NCBI RefSeq assembly: GCF_029625295.1
Contig: NZ_CP121112.1
Coordinates: 682,001 to 746,000, forward strand
Source: Flavobacterium gyeonganense
GTDB lineage: Bacteria > Bacteroidota > Bacteroidia > Flavobacteriales > Flavobacteriaceae
Direction of reading: 5' to 3'
DNA length: 64,000 nucleotides
Shown here: one piece after another, positions 34,961-43,053 of the stretch
Layout: the number at the start of each line of letters is the position of its first letter
How positions within the stretch are numbered: position 1 is the first letter of the stretch
Made by a program: the position numbers and the translations under genes
Notes under the pieces: model-generated
The model's input: the letters and a program-made list of their open reading frames with translations, nothing else
Database searches by the model: none
Told to the model about the DNA's origin: nothing

Positions 34961-36235
34961 ATGAAAACTAAATTACTCATTGTCTTTATACTACTTATAA
35001 GCACTTTTAATCTTCAGGCACAACAAAAAGGAATAACTGGAACATCCAACTGGATGAATAACTGGACTAACTTTAAACCAGCAGTGATAGAATATAACGA
35101 AGCTACAAATATAATTGCCGGAACGATTGACAAAGATACCAGACTAACGAAAAGTAATACTTATCAGCTGGTTGGTATCGTTTATGTAACTAATAATGCT
35201 GTACTTACAATCGACCCCGGAACAGTTATCAGAGGCGACGACAAAACCTGCGGAACATTAGTAATTACAAATGGTGCAAAAATCGTTGCCGAAGGTTTAG
35301 AAACAGATCCCATTATTTTTACTTCTAATAAAGAAACTACTGAAAGAAGACCTGGCGATTGGGGCGGAATCATCATTCTGGGAAAAGCACCTATCAATAA
35401 ACTGGGCGGCATAAGTACACTGCCCTTCAACTTAGACCCAATATTAAATCATTATGGAGGACAGGACGCAGAAGATAATTCAGGAATTCTGAAATATGTG
35501 CGTATTGAATATTCGGGCAGAAAATTAAGTGCTTTGAAAGAACTTAACGGACTTTCACTTGCGGGAGTTGGAAGAAAAACAGTTTTAAGTAATATTCAGA
35601 TAAGTTTTTCTAATGATGATTCTTTTGAATGTTATGGCGGCGATCTGAATATGAATAACCTGATTTCATACCGAACCACAGACGATGACTTTGATTTTAC
35701 TCAGGGAGCACAAATCAACATCAGCAACAGTATTGCGATCCGTCACCCTTTTTCATCGGATATTTCAGGTTCAAGATGTTTTGAAGCAGATTCATACGAC
35801 AAAATTGAAAACACAGACGTAACTAAAAAAATGACCCGAATAAATGCCAGCAACATCACTCTTGTAAATCTGGAAGAAAACAATCAGGGACTCGTTCGCG
35901 AATCTGCTCATATTGGAGAAAACACTTTTTTCAATTTGACCAATAGTGTTGTTTCAGGTTTCACTCCTTTTATACTTTTAAGTGGGAGTATCGGAAATGG
36001 GAATGAGAATTTATCAAAAATTACATTAAAAAATGTGATTGCCAACAATTGTAATGACGGAATAACAAGCGAATATTCAAGCAATGATCCCGGAATTAAA
36101 AACTGGTACAACAACCCTGAATTTGCCATAGAATTTACAAAGATAAAAAGTGACGAATTATTTGCAACGCCTAATATTAAAGGAAATCCGGACTTTAGAA
36201 TAAAATTGAACAATGCGGTTGCAAGCGGAAAATAA
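34961..36235 (+). CDS. Secreted protein with beta-helix-like repeats, function unknown
   Basis: Secreted protein of 424 residues with a signal peptide ending at LQA-QQ (about residue 21). The body has alternating short strands typical of a right-handed beta-helix: VTNNAVLTIDPGTVIRG, GTLVITNGAKIVAEG, GDWGGIIILGKAPIN, then LKYVRIEYSG and SISNSIAIRH-like repeats. This family of outer-surface proteins occurs in many Flavobacteria and is often listed as a putative lipoprotein or as a T9SS cargo. No lipobox Cys and no T9SS C-terminal domain are visible here. It precedes the trp leader by about 125 bp and has no clear link to tryptophan. I cannot assign a function. Confidence 0.75.
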   Translation: MKTKLLIVFILLISTFNLQAQQKGITGTSNWMNNWTNFKPAVIEYNEATNIIAGTIDKDTRLTKSNTYQLVGIVYVTNNAVLTIDPGTVIRGDDKTCGTLVITNGAKIVAEGLETDPIIFTSNKETTERRPGDWGGIIILGKAPINKLGGISTLPFNLDPILNHYGGQDAEDNSGILKYVRIEYSGRKLSALKELNGLSLAGVGRKTVLSNIQISFSNDDSFECYGGDLNMNNLISYRTTDDDFDFTQGAQINISNSIAIRHPFSSDISGSRCFEADSYDKIENTDVTKKMTRINASNITLVNLEENNQGLVRESAHIGENTFFNLTNSVVSGFTPFILLSGSIGNGNENLSKITLKNVIANNCNDGITSEYSSNDPGIKNWYNNPEFAIEFTKIKSDELFATPNIKGNPDFRIKLNNAVASGK

Positions 36236-36333
36236 GTAATAAAATGTATAGCCCTTTTTACATATTTAACAAATTTATAAATTAAGAAAAAAATTTTTTG
36301 GGTTTGGATGCATTCTAATTCAAATTACATTTA

Positions 36334-36341
36334 TATATTTG
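36334..36341 (+). promoter_or_regulatory. -7 promoter box of the trp operon
   Basis: TATATTTG matches TAnnTTTG and lies 18 bp before the leader peptide start codon. A TTTG at 36303-36306 is too far (27 bp spacer) to be a normal -33 element. Confidence 0.6.
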
Positions 36342-36359
36342 CGATATCAAAATAAGATT

Positions 36360-36416
36360 ATGAAAATTACAATGAACAATACTTGGTGGTGGAAGAATTT
36401 ACGTCAGACGTCGTGA
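36360..36416 (+). CDS. trpL: trp operon leader peptide
   Basis: Eighteen-residue leader peptide, MKITMNNTWWWKNLRQTS, ending in TGA at 36414-36416. Three consecutive Trp codons at 36384-36392 are the sensor of charged tRNA-Trp. Ribosome stalling at these codons would free the antiterminator segment. It is followed by the attenuator hairpin at 36454-36480 and by trpE. Length and Trp run are typical of transcription attenuation leaders. Confidence 0.9.
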   Translation: MKITMNNTWWWKNLRQTS

Positions 36417-36486
36417 ACAAAGCTTCCTATGGTATTGTAAACTATAAAATATAAAAGGCTTGTCATCACGACAAGCCTTTTTTTTT
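36391..36486 (+). promoter_or_regulatory. trp attenuator (pause, antiterminator and terminator stems)
   Basis: The terminator is AAAGGCTTGTC (36454-36464) with GACAAGCCTTT (36470-36480), a 5-nt loop and a run of nine T ending at 36486. The antiterminator pairs GTCGTGA (36410-36416, across the leader stop codon) with TCACGAC (36466-36472), inside the terminator. The pause stem pairs GGAAG (36391-36395, last Trp and Lys codons) with CTTCC (36423-36427) and encloses GTCGTGA. A ribosome stalled at WWW would disrupt the pause stem and allow read-through. Confidence 0.85.
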
Positions 36487-36535
36487 GGTCGAAATCAAAC
36501 TAACAGAAAATATTAAAAATTAAAAACAAAATACA

Positions 36536-37936
36536 TTGAAACCTTTTATACTCAACACACACTATAAACAAATCCTGGCAGACACTATTACGCCGGTAAG
36601 TATTTATTTTAAAATCAGAGATAAATTCCCAAATAGTTTATTACTGGAAAGTAGTGACTATCACGGAAATGATAATAGTTTCTCGTATATATGCTGCAAT
36701 CCTATCGCAACAATTAAAATCGAAAACGAAGTTATTTCTAAAACTTTTCCTGATGGAACGGCAGAGCAAATTTCAGTTGAAGCTTCTACTAATATTCCGG
36801 AAGTAGTTCAGGAATTTTCAGGTCAGTTCAAATCGGAGAAAAACGATTTTAAGTTTATCAATAATGGTCTATTCGGATACATTTCTTACGATGCTGTACG
36901 TTATTTCGAAAAGGTAGAAATTGCTAAAAAAGATTCAGCAACCTTAATCCCGGATGTTTTTTATGCAGTTTACCAAAACATTATTGCCATCAATCACTTC
37001 AAAAACGAAGCGTATATATTTTGCCACAGTGTTGATGGAAGAAACAATATTTCAGAAATCGAACAATTATTACAATCCCGAAATATTGCTTCATATAAAT
37101 TCACTAAAGAAGGCGAAGGTTTCTCTAACCTTACAGACGAAGAATTCAAACACAATGTAGCTTTGGCTAAAAAACATTGTTTCCGTGGAGACGTTTTTCA
37201 ATTGGTACTTTCACGACGTTTTACACAGGGCTTCAAAGGCGATGAATTCAATGTGTACCGTGCTTTAAGAAGCATAAACCCTTCTCCGTATTTATTCTTT
37301 TTTGATTATGGCGATTTCAAAATATTTGGGTCTTCACCCGAGGCACAAATTATCGTAAAAAACAGAAAAGCCGAAATCCACCCAATTGCCGGAACTTTCA
37401 GAAGAACCGGAAATGATGAAAAAGACGCCGAGCTGGCAAAAAAATTATCCGAGGATAAAAAAGAAAACAGCGAGCACGTGATGCTGGTCGATCTGGCAAG
37501 AAACGATCTAAGCCGAAACGGTCATGATGTGAACGTAGAAAGATACAGAGAGGTTCAGTTTTTCTCGCATGTAATCCATCTGGTTTCAAAAGTTACCGGA
37601 CATTTACATGATAAAGCGACAACCATGCAGGTGGTTGCCGACACTTTTCCTGCAGGAACTTTAAGCGGCGCGCCAAAACACAGAGCGATGCAATTGATTG
37701 AGGATTACGAAAAAACAAACCGCAATTTCTACGGAGGTGCAATTGGCTTTATGGATTTTGAAGGCAATTTTAATCATGCAATTATGATTCGAACTTTCCT
37801 ATCAAAAAACCATCAGCTGCACTGTCAGGCAGGAGCCGGAATTGTGGCAAGTTCTGATGAAGAAAGTGAAATGCAGGAAGTTTATAATAAATTAAGAGCA
37901 TTGAATACGGCTTTGGAAATGGCTGAAAAAATTTAG
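36536..37936 (+). CDS. trpE: Anthranilate synthase component I
   Basis: Converts chorismate to anthranilate with the glutamine amidotransferase TrpG. It has 466 residues with the chorismate-binding domain at about 190-460. The feedback motif LLESX10S is exact (LLESSDYHGNDNSFS near 38-52), so tryptophan inhibition is expected. Catalytic motifs are FQLVLSRRF, HPIAGTFRRTG, DLARNDLSR and PAGTLSGAPKHRAM. The start is a TTG (MKPFILNTHY), since no ATG is near and the protein begins in the right place for the family. It is the first structural gene after the attenuator. Confidence 0.96.
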   Translation: MKPFILNTHYKQILADTITPVSIYFKIRDKFPNSLLLESSDYHGNDNSFSYICCNPIATIKIENEVISKTFPDGTAEQISVEASTNIPEVVQEFSGQFKSEKNDFKFINNGLFGYISYDAVRYFEKVEIAKKDSATLIPDVFYAVYQNIIAINHFKNEAYIFCHSVDGRNNISEIEQLLQSRNIASYKFTKEGEGFSNLTDEEFKHNVALAKKHCFRGDVFQLVLSRRFTQGFKGDEFNVYRALRSINPSPYLFFFDYGDFKIFGSSPEAQIIVKNRKAEIHPIAGTFRRTGNDEKDAELAKKLSEDKKENSEHVMLVDLARNDLSRNGHDVNVERYREVQFFSHVIHLVSKVTGHLHDKATTMQVVADTFPAGTLSGAPKHRAMQLIEDYEKTNRNFYGGAIGFMDFEGNFNHAIMIRTFLSKNHQLHCQAGAGIVASSDEESEMQEVYNKLRALNTALEMAEKI

Positions 37937-37962
37937 TTTAAAAACAGTTTCAAGTTTTCTTT

Positions 37963-38010
37963 GTTTCAAGTTTCAGGTTAACTGTAACGTGAAAACCTGA
38001 AACTTGAAAC
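37963..38010 (+). repeat. GTTTCAAG-family hairpin between trpE and trpG
   Basis: Perfect 17-bp arms (GTTTCAAGTTTCAGGTT at 37963-37979, AACCTGAAACTTGAAAC at 37994-38010) with a 14-nt loop fill the 96-bp gap. No T run follows, so it is unlikely to be a terminator. Sister copies lie in the next two trp gaps. Confidence 0.8.
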
Positions 38011-38032
38011 CTGAAACAAAAAAACAAACACA

Positions 38033-38599
38033 ATGAAAAAAATATTAGTTATAGACAATTACGATAGTTTTACTTACAACTTAGTACACTATCTGGAAGA
38101 TTTAAACTGTGAAGTAACCGTTTACAGAAACGATGAATTTGATATTGACGAAATTGGTTCTTTCGATAAAATACTGCTTTCACCAGGTCCTGGAATTCCG
38201 GATGAAGCAGGTTTACTAAAAGATGTAATTCGCAAATATGCTCCAACAAAAAGCATTTTAGGTGTTTGTTTAGGACAGCAGGCAATCGGAGAAGTTTTTG
38301 GAGGAACGCTTTCAAATCTTGATAAAGTATACCACGGTGTTGCTACAAATGTAAAAAAAGCAGTTACAGACGAATCATTATTTGATGGTCTGGAAGATGA
38401 ATTTGAAGTAGGACGTTACCATTCATGGGTTGTGAATGCTGATTTACCGGAAGTTTTAGAAGCTACTTCATTTGAAGAGCACGGTCAGGTAATGTCTTTA
38501 CGCCACAAAACATACGATGTTCGCGGAGTACAATTTCATCCGGAAAGCGTATTAACACCAAATGGTAAAAGGATTTTAGAAAACTGGATTAAGGGTTAA
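38033..38599 (+). CDS. trpG: Anthranilate synthase component II (glutamine amidotransferase)
   Basis: Class I glutamine amidotransferase of 188 residues that supplies ammonia to TrpE; it may also serve PabB, as in other bacteria with one copy. The nucleophile is the Cys of GVCLGQQAIGE (about residue 80), with the oxyanion GPGIP (about 50-54) and the terminal VQFHPES giving His and Glu. Length is normal. It lies in the trp operon between two gaps holding GTTTCAAG-family hairpins. Confidence 0.95.
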   Translation: MKKILVIDNYDSFTYNLVHYLEDLNCEVTVYRNDEFDIDEIGSFDKILLSPGPGIPDEAGLLKDVIRKYAPTKSILGVCLGQQAIGEVFGGTLSNLDKVYHGVATNVKKAVTDESLFDGLEDEFEVGRYHSWVVNADLPEVLEATSFEEHGQVMSLRHKTYDVRGVQFHPESVLTPNGKRILENWIKG

Positions 38600-38624
38600 T
38601 TTTTTGTTCAGGTTTCATGTTTAA

Positions 38625-38663
38625 AGTTTCAAGTTATTGGAGTGTGAAAGCTAAAACTTGAAA
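38625..38663 (+). repeat. GTTTCAAG-family hairpin between trpG and trpD
   Basis: Arms GTTTCAAGTT (38625-38634) and AACTTGAAAC (38654-38663) with a 19-nt loop, in the 86-bp gap. An extra GTTCAGGTTTCATG precedes it. Confidence 0.75.
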
Positions 38664-38685
38664 CAAAAAAACTAAAAGTAAAAAA

Positions 38686-39678
38686 ATGAAAACAATATTA
38701 AACAAATTAATCAATCACGAAGTGCTTACCAAAGAAGAAGCAAAAAACGTATTGATTAATATCTCAAGTGGTCAGTACAATCCGAGTCAGATTTCGGCTT
38801 TTTTGACCGTATTTATGATGCGAAGCATTACGATTGAAGAATTAATCGGTTTCAGGGAAGCACTGTCTGAATTGTGTATCCGTATTGATTTATCCGATTA
38901 CAACACCATCGATTTGGTGGGTACCGGAGGGGATGGAAAAGATACTTTTAACATCTCTACTCTGGCATCATTTGTAACCGCCGGCGCCGGAATAAAAGTG
39001 ACTAAGCATGGTAATTACGGAGTTTCATCTATTACAGGTTCCAGTAATGTTATGGAAGCTTTAGGAGTTAAATTTAGTAACGATCCTAATTTCCTTGAAA
39101 AATGTGTAGATAAGGCTGGTATTTGCATTCTTCACGCTCCTCTGTTCCATCCGGCTATGAAACATGTTGGACCACTTCGTAAAGAACTGGCAGTCAAAAC
39201 CATTTTCAACATTCTGGGACCACTAATTAATCCTTCCTTTCCAAAAAATCAATTACTAGGGGTTTTCAATCTGGAATTGGCGAGAATGTATGCTTATCTG
39301 TATCAAAATACCGATAGTAATTTTACGATTGTGCACGCTTTGGATGGCTATGATGAAATCTCTTTGACAGGGCCAACCAAAATAATTACACATAGTACCG
39401 AAGGTATGCTAAATCCGGAAGATTTTGGTGTTAAATTAATTAAACAAAGCGACATTCAAGGAGGTGAAACTGTTGCGGAATCGGCAGAAATTTTTACGAA
39501 AATCATTTCAGGAAACGGAACCGAAGCACAAAATAATGTTGTTTGTGCCAACGCAGCCATGGCGATTGCAACTGTCACAAAATGTTCCCCACTAGAAGGG
39601 TTTGAACAAGCAAAAGAAAGTTTGTTATCCGGAAAAGGATTGAAAGCATTACAGAAATTACAAGAATTAAGTAAATAA
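38686..39678 (+). CDS. trpD: Anthranilate phosphoribosyltransferase
   Basis: Transfers the phosphoribosyl group from PRPP to anthranilate, the second step of tryptophan synthesis. It has 330 residues, a normal length. The PRPP-binding GTGGDGKDTFNIST (about 83-96), KHGNYGVSSITGSSNVMEALG and HPAMKHVGPLRKELAVKTIFN are family hallmarks. The C-terminal part contains VHALDGYDEISLTGPT. It is between trpG and trpC. Confidence 0.95.
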   Translation: MKTILNKLINHEVLTKEEAKNVLINISSGQYNPSQISAFLTVFMMRSITIEELIGFREALSELCIRIDLSDYNTIDLVGTGGDGKDTFNISTLASFVTAGAGIKVTKHGNYGVSSITGSSNVMEALGVKFSNDPNFLEKCVDKAGICILHAPLFHPAMKHVGPLRKELAVKTIFNILGPLINPSFPKNQLLGVFNLELARMYAYLYQNTDSNFTIVHALDGYDEISLTGPTKIITHSTEGMLNPEDFGVKLIKQSDIQGGETVAESAEIFTKIISGNGTEAQNNVVCANAAMAIATVTKCSPLEGFEQAKESLLSGKGLKALQKLQELSK

Positions 39679-39699
39679 TTTTTTAGTTTCAAGTTTCAG

Positions 39700-39754
39700 G
39701 TTTCAAGTTTCAAGTTGTTGGAACGTGAAACTAAAAAGACTTGAAACTTGAAAC
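39700..39754 (+). repeat. GTTTCAAG-family hairpin between trpD and trpC
   Basis: Perfect 16-bp arms (GTTTCAAGTTTCAAGT at 39700-39715, ACTTGAAACTTGAAAC at 39739-39754) with a 23-nt loop. It ends 11 bp before the trpC start and could affect its translation. Confidence 0.8.
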
Positions 39755-39765
39755 AAATAAAGACA

Positions 39766-40545
39766 ATGAACATTTTAGATAAAATAATAATAGACAAAAA
39801 AAGAGAAGTGATTTTGAAGAAATCGATTATTCCTGTTTCTCAATTGGAAGCTTCAGTGTTTTTTGGAAAACAGACTATTTCACTTAGCCAAAAATTAAAA
39901 GAAAGTAATTCTGGAATAATAGCAGAGCACAAACGCCGTTCTCCTTCAAAATCAATCATCAATAACAATTTTACGGTTGAAGAAGTCGTTAAGGGCTACG
40001 AAGATGCCGGAGCCTGTGGAATTTCGGTTCTGACTGACGGAAAATATTTCGGCGGATCTTTAGACGATTTACTTTTAGCAAGAGCCTCAGTAAATATTCC
40101 ACTATTGCGAAAAGAATTTATTGTAGATGAATACCAGATTTTAGAAGCAAAAGCCCACGGAGCCGATTTGATTTTGCTGATCGCTGCAGTTTTAACCCGT
40201 GAAGAAATCAAATCCTTATCTGAATTTGCTAAAAAATTAGGTTTAGAAGTATTATTAGAAGTTCACAATCACGAAGAACTGGAGAAATCAATTATGCCTA
40301 GTTTAGATATGATTGGCGTGAATAACCGAAACCTAAAAACTTTTGAAGTAAGTCTGGATTTCAGCAAACAGCTGGCTTCTCAAATTCCGGATGAATTTGT
40401 AAAAGTTTCTGAAAGTGGAATTTCATCTGTAGAAGCGATTCAGGAATTAAAACCTTACGGATATAAAGGTTTCTTAATTGGAGAAAACTTCATGAAAACA
40501 GACAACGCAGGAAAAGCAGCAACAGAATTTATTAAACAGCTATAA
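39766..40545 (+). CDS. trpC: Indole-3-glycerol phosphate synthase
   Basis: TIM-barrel enzyme of 259 residues that decarboxylates and closes the ring of CdRP to indole-3-glycerol phosphate. Motifs are IIAEHKRRSPSKS (catalytic Lys), VLTDGKYFGGSLDDL, LLRKEFIVDEYQ, GVNNRNLKTFEV and ESGISS. The ATG at 39766 (MNILDKIIID) is the start. An in-frame TTG at 39748 lies in the preceding hairpin repeat and is rejected. Confidence 0.95.
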   Translation: MNILDKIIIDKKREVILKKSIIPVSQLEASVFFGKQTISLSQKLKESNSGIIAEHKRRSPSKSIINNNFTVEEVVKGYEDAGACGISVLTDGKYFGGSLDDLLLARASVNIPLLRKEFIVDEYQILEAKAHGADLILLIAAVLTREEIKSLSEFAKKLGLEVLLEVHNHEELEKSIMPSLDMIGVNNRNLKTFEVSLDFSKQLASQIPDEFVKVSESGISSVEAIQELKPYGYKGFLIGENFMKTDNAGKAATEFIKQL

Positions 40546-40551
40546 AGCTTA

Positions 40552-40595
40552 AGCTTTGAGCTATCGGCTATGGGTTCAGCCCATTGCTCAAAGCT
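40552..40595 (+). repeat. GCTCAAAG-family hairpin and direct repeats between trpC and trpF
   Basis: Arms AGCTTTGAGC (40552-40561) and GCTCAAAGCT (40586-40595), followed by more GCTCAAAG direct repeats up to about 40621. It differs in sequence from the three preceding trp hairpins but has the same layout. Confidence 0.75.
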
Positions 40596-40632
40596 CAAAG
40601 CTCAAAGCCCATTGCTCAAAGCAAACAAAAAA

Positions 40633-41265
40633 ATGAAACTCAAAATATGCGGCATGAAATATCCAGAAAACATTCTCGAAGTAGGTTCACTCCTGCCCGA
40701 TTATATGGGATTTATTTTCTGGGATAAATCCGCAAGATATTGTGACGGAAATATTCCGGAGCTCATAAAAACAATTAAAAAAACAGGCGTATTTGTAAAC
40801 CAGAGTCAGGAAGAAATTCTGGAAAAAGTAGAAAAACACAATTTACAAGCCATTCAGTTACACGGGAATGAATCGGTTGAATTTTGTTCAGATTTAAAAG
40901 AAAGACTTCCAAAGAAAATCGAAATCATTAAAGTATTTTCAGCAGACGAAAATTTTGATTTTGAAATCATTACACCTTTTGAAAATGTCTGCGATTATTT
41001 TCTGTTTGATACCAAAGGAAAATTACCCGGCGGCAACGGAACCACTTTTGACTGGACAATATTAAAAAAATACAATTCGCATAAGCCTTTCTTTTTAAGC
41101 GGCGGCATTGGAATGAATGAATTAAAAGCCATCGAAGAAATCTCAAAAAGCAACCTGCCTATTTATGCTGTCGATATAAATAGTAAATTTGAAATCGAAC
41201 CGGGGCTAAAGAATAAAAATCTATTAAGCAATTTCAAGCGGAAATTTGAAATTGTCAACATTTAA
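40633..41265 (+). CDS. trpF: Phosphoribosylanthranilate isomerase
   Basis: Small TIM-barrel isomerase of 210 residues that converts PRA to CdRP. The start is the ATG at 40633 with MKLKICGMKYPEN, whose Cys (KICG) is the catalytic base. GVFVNQ, LQAIQLHGNESVEFC, and LFDTKGKLPGGNGTTFDW with PFFLSGGIGMNEL are typical. A reading from 40570 would begin inside GCTCAAAG repeats and is rejected. The gap to trpB is 13 bp. Confidence 0.94.
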   Translation: MKLKICGMKYPENILEVGSLLPDYMGFIFWDKSARYCDGNIPELIKTIKKTGVFVNQSQEEILEKVEKHNLQAIQLHGNESVEFCSDLKERLPKKIEIIKVFSADENFDFEIITPFENVCDYFLFDTKGKLPGGNGTTFDWTILKKYNSHKPFFLSGGIGMNELKAIEEISKSNLPIYAVDINSKFEIEPGLKNKNLLSNFKRKFEIVNI

Positions 41266-41278
41266 ACTTTAAAACAAA

Positions 41279-42460
41279 ATGAATTTTAACGTAGACGAAA
41301 AAGGATATTACGGAGAATTTGGAGGAGCTTACATTCCTGAAATGCTCTATCCGAATGTAGAAGAATTACGCCAGAATTATTTAAAAATTACAGCTGAACC
41401 TGATTTTAAAGCCGAATTCAACCAATTACTCAAAGATTACGTTGGCCGCCCAAGCCCATTATATTTCGCTAAGCGTTTATCTGAGAAATACAATACAAAA
41501 GTTTACTTAAAAAGAGAAGACTTAAACCATACCGGAGCACATAAAGTTAATAATACAATCGGGCAAATATTAGTTGCCAGACGTTTAGGCAAAAAACGAA
41601 TTATTGCCGAAACCGGTGCTGGTCAACACGGTGTTGCGACAGCAACTGTTTGTGCTTTGATGGGAATGGAATGTATCGTGTACATGGGCGAGATTGACAT
41701 TGCACGTCAGGCTCCAAACGTAGCCAGAATGAAAATGTTAGGCGCAGAAGTTCGTCCTGCACTTTCGGGTTCAAGAACTTTAAAAGATGCTACAAACGAA
41801 GCTATTAGAGACTGGATCAACAATCCGGTTGACACCCATTATATTATCGGATCTGCAATTGGACCTCATCCTTATCCGGATATGGTAACGCGTTTTCAAA
41901 GTGTAATTTCAGAGGAAATCAAATGGCAGTTAAAAGAAAAAGAAGGTCGTGAAAATCCGGATTATGTAGTCGCTTGTATTGGTGGAGGAAGCAATGCTGC
42001 CGGAACCTATTATCACTTTTTGCACGAGCCAGAAGTTGGAATCATTGCTGTTGAAGCTGCCGGAAAAGGTGTTGACAGCGGACACAGTGCCGCAACTAGC
42101 AAATTGGGAAAAGTGGGCGTTATCCACGGTTGTAAAACCCTTTTGATGCAAACATCTGACGGACAAATTACAGAACCATATTCGATTTCTGCAGGTCTTG
42201 ATTACCCTGGTGTGGGGCCGATGCACGCACATTTGGCACAAACCGGACGTGGCGAATTTTTCTCAGTAACCGATGACGATGCGATGAATGCAGGTTTGCA
42301 GCTTACTAAATTAGAAGGAATCATTCCGGCGATTGAGAGCGCACATGCTTTTGCCGTTTTAGACCAAAAGAAATTCAAACCAACTGATATTGTGGTGATC
42401 AGCCTTTCAGGTCGTGGCGACAAAGATTTAGATAATTATATTGACTATTTTAAATTGTAA
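41279..42460 (+). CDS. trpB: Tryptophan synthase beta subunit
   Basis: PLP enzyme of 393 residues that joins indole and serine to form tryptophan. The Schiff-base Lys is in NHTGAHKVNN. Other hallmarks are GRPSPLYFA, AETGAGQHGVATA, IGGGSNAAGTYY (phosphate loop) and VVISLSGRGDKD. Length and sequence are of the TrpB1 type. It starts 13 bp after trpF. A repeat element and a foreign-looking gene separate it from trpA, its partner subunit gene. Confidence 0.97.
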   Translation: MNFNVDEKGYYGEFGGAYIPEMLYPNVEELRQNYLKITAEPDFKAEFNQLLKDYVGRPSPLYFAKRLSEKYNTKVYLKREDLNHTGAHKVNNTIGQILVARRLGKKRIIAETGAGQHGVATATVCALMGMECIVYMGEIDIARQAPNVARMKMLGAEVRPALSGSRTLKDATNEAIRDWINNPVDTHYIIGSAIGPHPYPDMVTRFQSVISEEIKWQLKEKEGRENPDYVVACIGGGSNAAGTYYHFLHEPEVGIIAVEAAGKGVDSGHSAATSKLGKVGVIHGCKTLLMQTSDGQITEPYSISAGLDYPGVGPMHAHLAQTGRGEFFSVTDDDAMNAGLQLTKLEGIIPAIESAHAFAVLDQKKFKPTDIVVISLSGRGDKDLDNYIDYFKL

Positions 42461-42476
42461 TAAAAGTTGTATTTTT

Positions 42477-42594
42477 GGGCGTTACCCAATCCCGATAGCT
42501 ATCGGGAGGGCTGTACGCTAAATTCCCAATAACAAAAACTACGGCCAAAAGCCTTGTTTTTCTAATCGGGCGATACCGCTTCCATCCCTAACGC
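42477..42594 (+). repeat. GGGCGTT...AACGC structured element, copy B
   Basis: 118-nt element with the same ends and internal motifs as 25162-25248 (closing stem GCGTT/AACGC, GGGCTGTACGCT, GATACCGCTTCCATCCC). Its first hairpin is the 18-bp palindrome TCCCGATAGCTATCGGGA (42490-42507), which recurs at 51747-51764. It occupies most of the 162-bp gap between trpB and the next gene. Confidence 0.65.
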
Positions 42595-42622
42595 AAACAG
42601 ATAACGAGAAAAATAAAGATTT

Positions 42623-42940
42623 ATGGAACAGATATTCTCCTACGGAACATTACAATCAAAAGAAATTCAGATGCAGGTTTTTAATAAACTGTTGACTGGG
42701 ACACCGGACCAGCTAACAGGTTACAAACTAAAAGATCTTCAGATAGAAGAAGAATTTGGAATTGAAGACTATTTTGTAGCAACGCCAAGCGAAAATCCAT
42801 CGGATGCAGTAGACGGTATTGTTTACACTATTTCCAGTGCTGACCTTGCAAAAGCAGATCAATTTGAATCTAATGCTTACAAAAGAGTTCAAATAACGCT
42901 GAAGTCGGGAGTTGTTGCATGGATTTATATTGAAAATTAA
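42623..42940 (+). CDS. Gamma-glutamylcyclotransferase/AIG2-like protein
   Basis: Cytoplasmic protein of 105 residues. The start, IFSYGTLQSKEIQ, is the BtrG/AIG2/GGCT signature (YGTL), and a Glu that would serve as acid-base may be in ADQFESNAYKRVQ (usual form D..E...Y.R). Known members cleave or form cyclic gamma-glutamyl products. It sits between trpB and trpA in the same orientation and has no known place in tryptophan synthesis. Repeat elements flank it on both sides (42477-42594 and 43010-43036), which suggests a late insertion. Confidence 0.8.
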   Translation: MEQIFSYGTLQSKEIQMQVFNKLLTGTPDQLTGYKLKDLQIEEEFGIEDYFVATPSENPSDAVDGIVYTISSADLAKADQFESNAYKRVQITLKSGVVAWIYIEN

Positions 42941-43009
42941 TCTAAAACAGATTCATTTAATTTGCAGGACTTTCAAAAATCTGGCAGGCTTACATTAACA
43001 AAAGAAATC

Positions 43010-43036
43010 CCTACAAGGTTTTGAAACCCTTGCAGG
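43010..43036 (+). repeat. CCTnCAAGG hairpin before trpA
   Basis: Arms CCTACAAGG (43010-43018) and CCTTGCAGG (43028-43036) pair with one mismatch around TTTTGAAAC. It ends 17 bp before the trpA start. A third hairpin type within the trp operon. Confidence 0.65.
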
Positions 43037-43053
43037 AGCAAAAAAATATTAAA

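Noticed and set aside
37963..38010. Terminator between trpE and trpG
   Set aside because: The stem is strong but no T run follows, and ending transcription here would cut off the operon.
37963..39754. CRISPR-like spacing of GTTTCAAG repeats
   Set aside because: The copies are kilobases apart, are inverted repeats, and have no regular spacers or cas genes.
40570..40632. N-terminal extension of TrpF
   Set aside because: It is encoded by GCTCAAAG repeats; the family start MKLKICG is at 40633.
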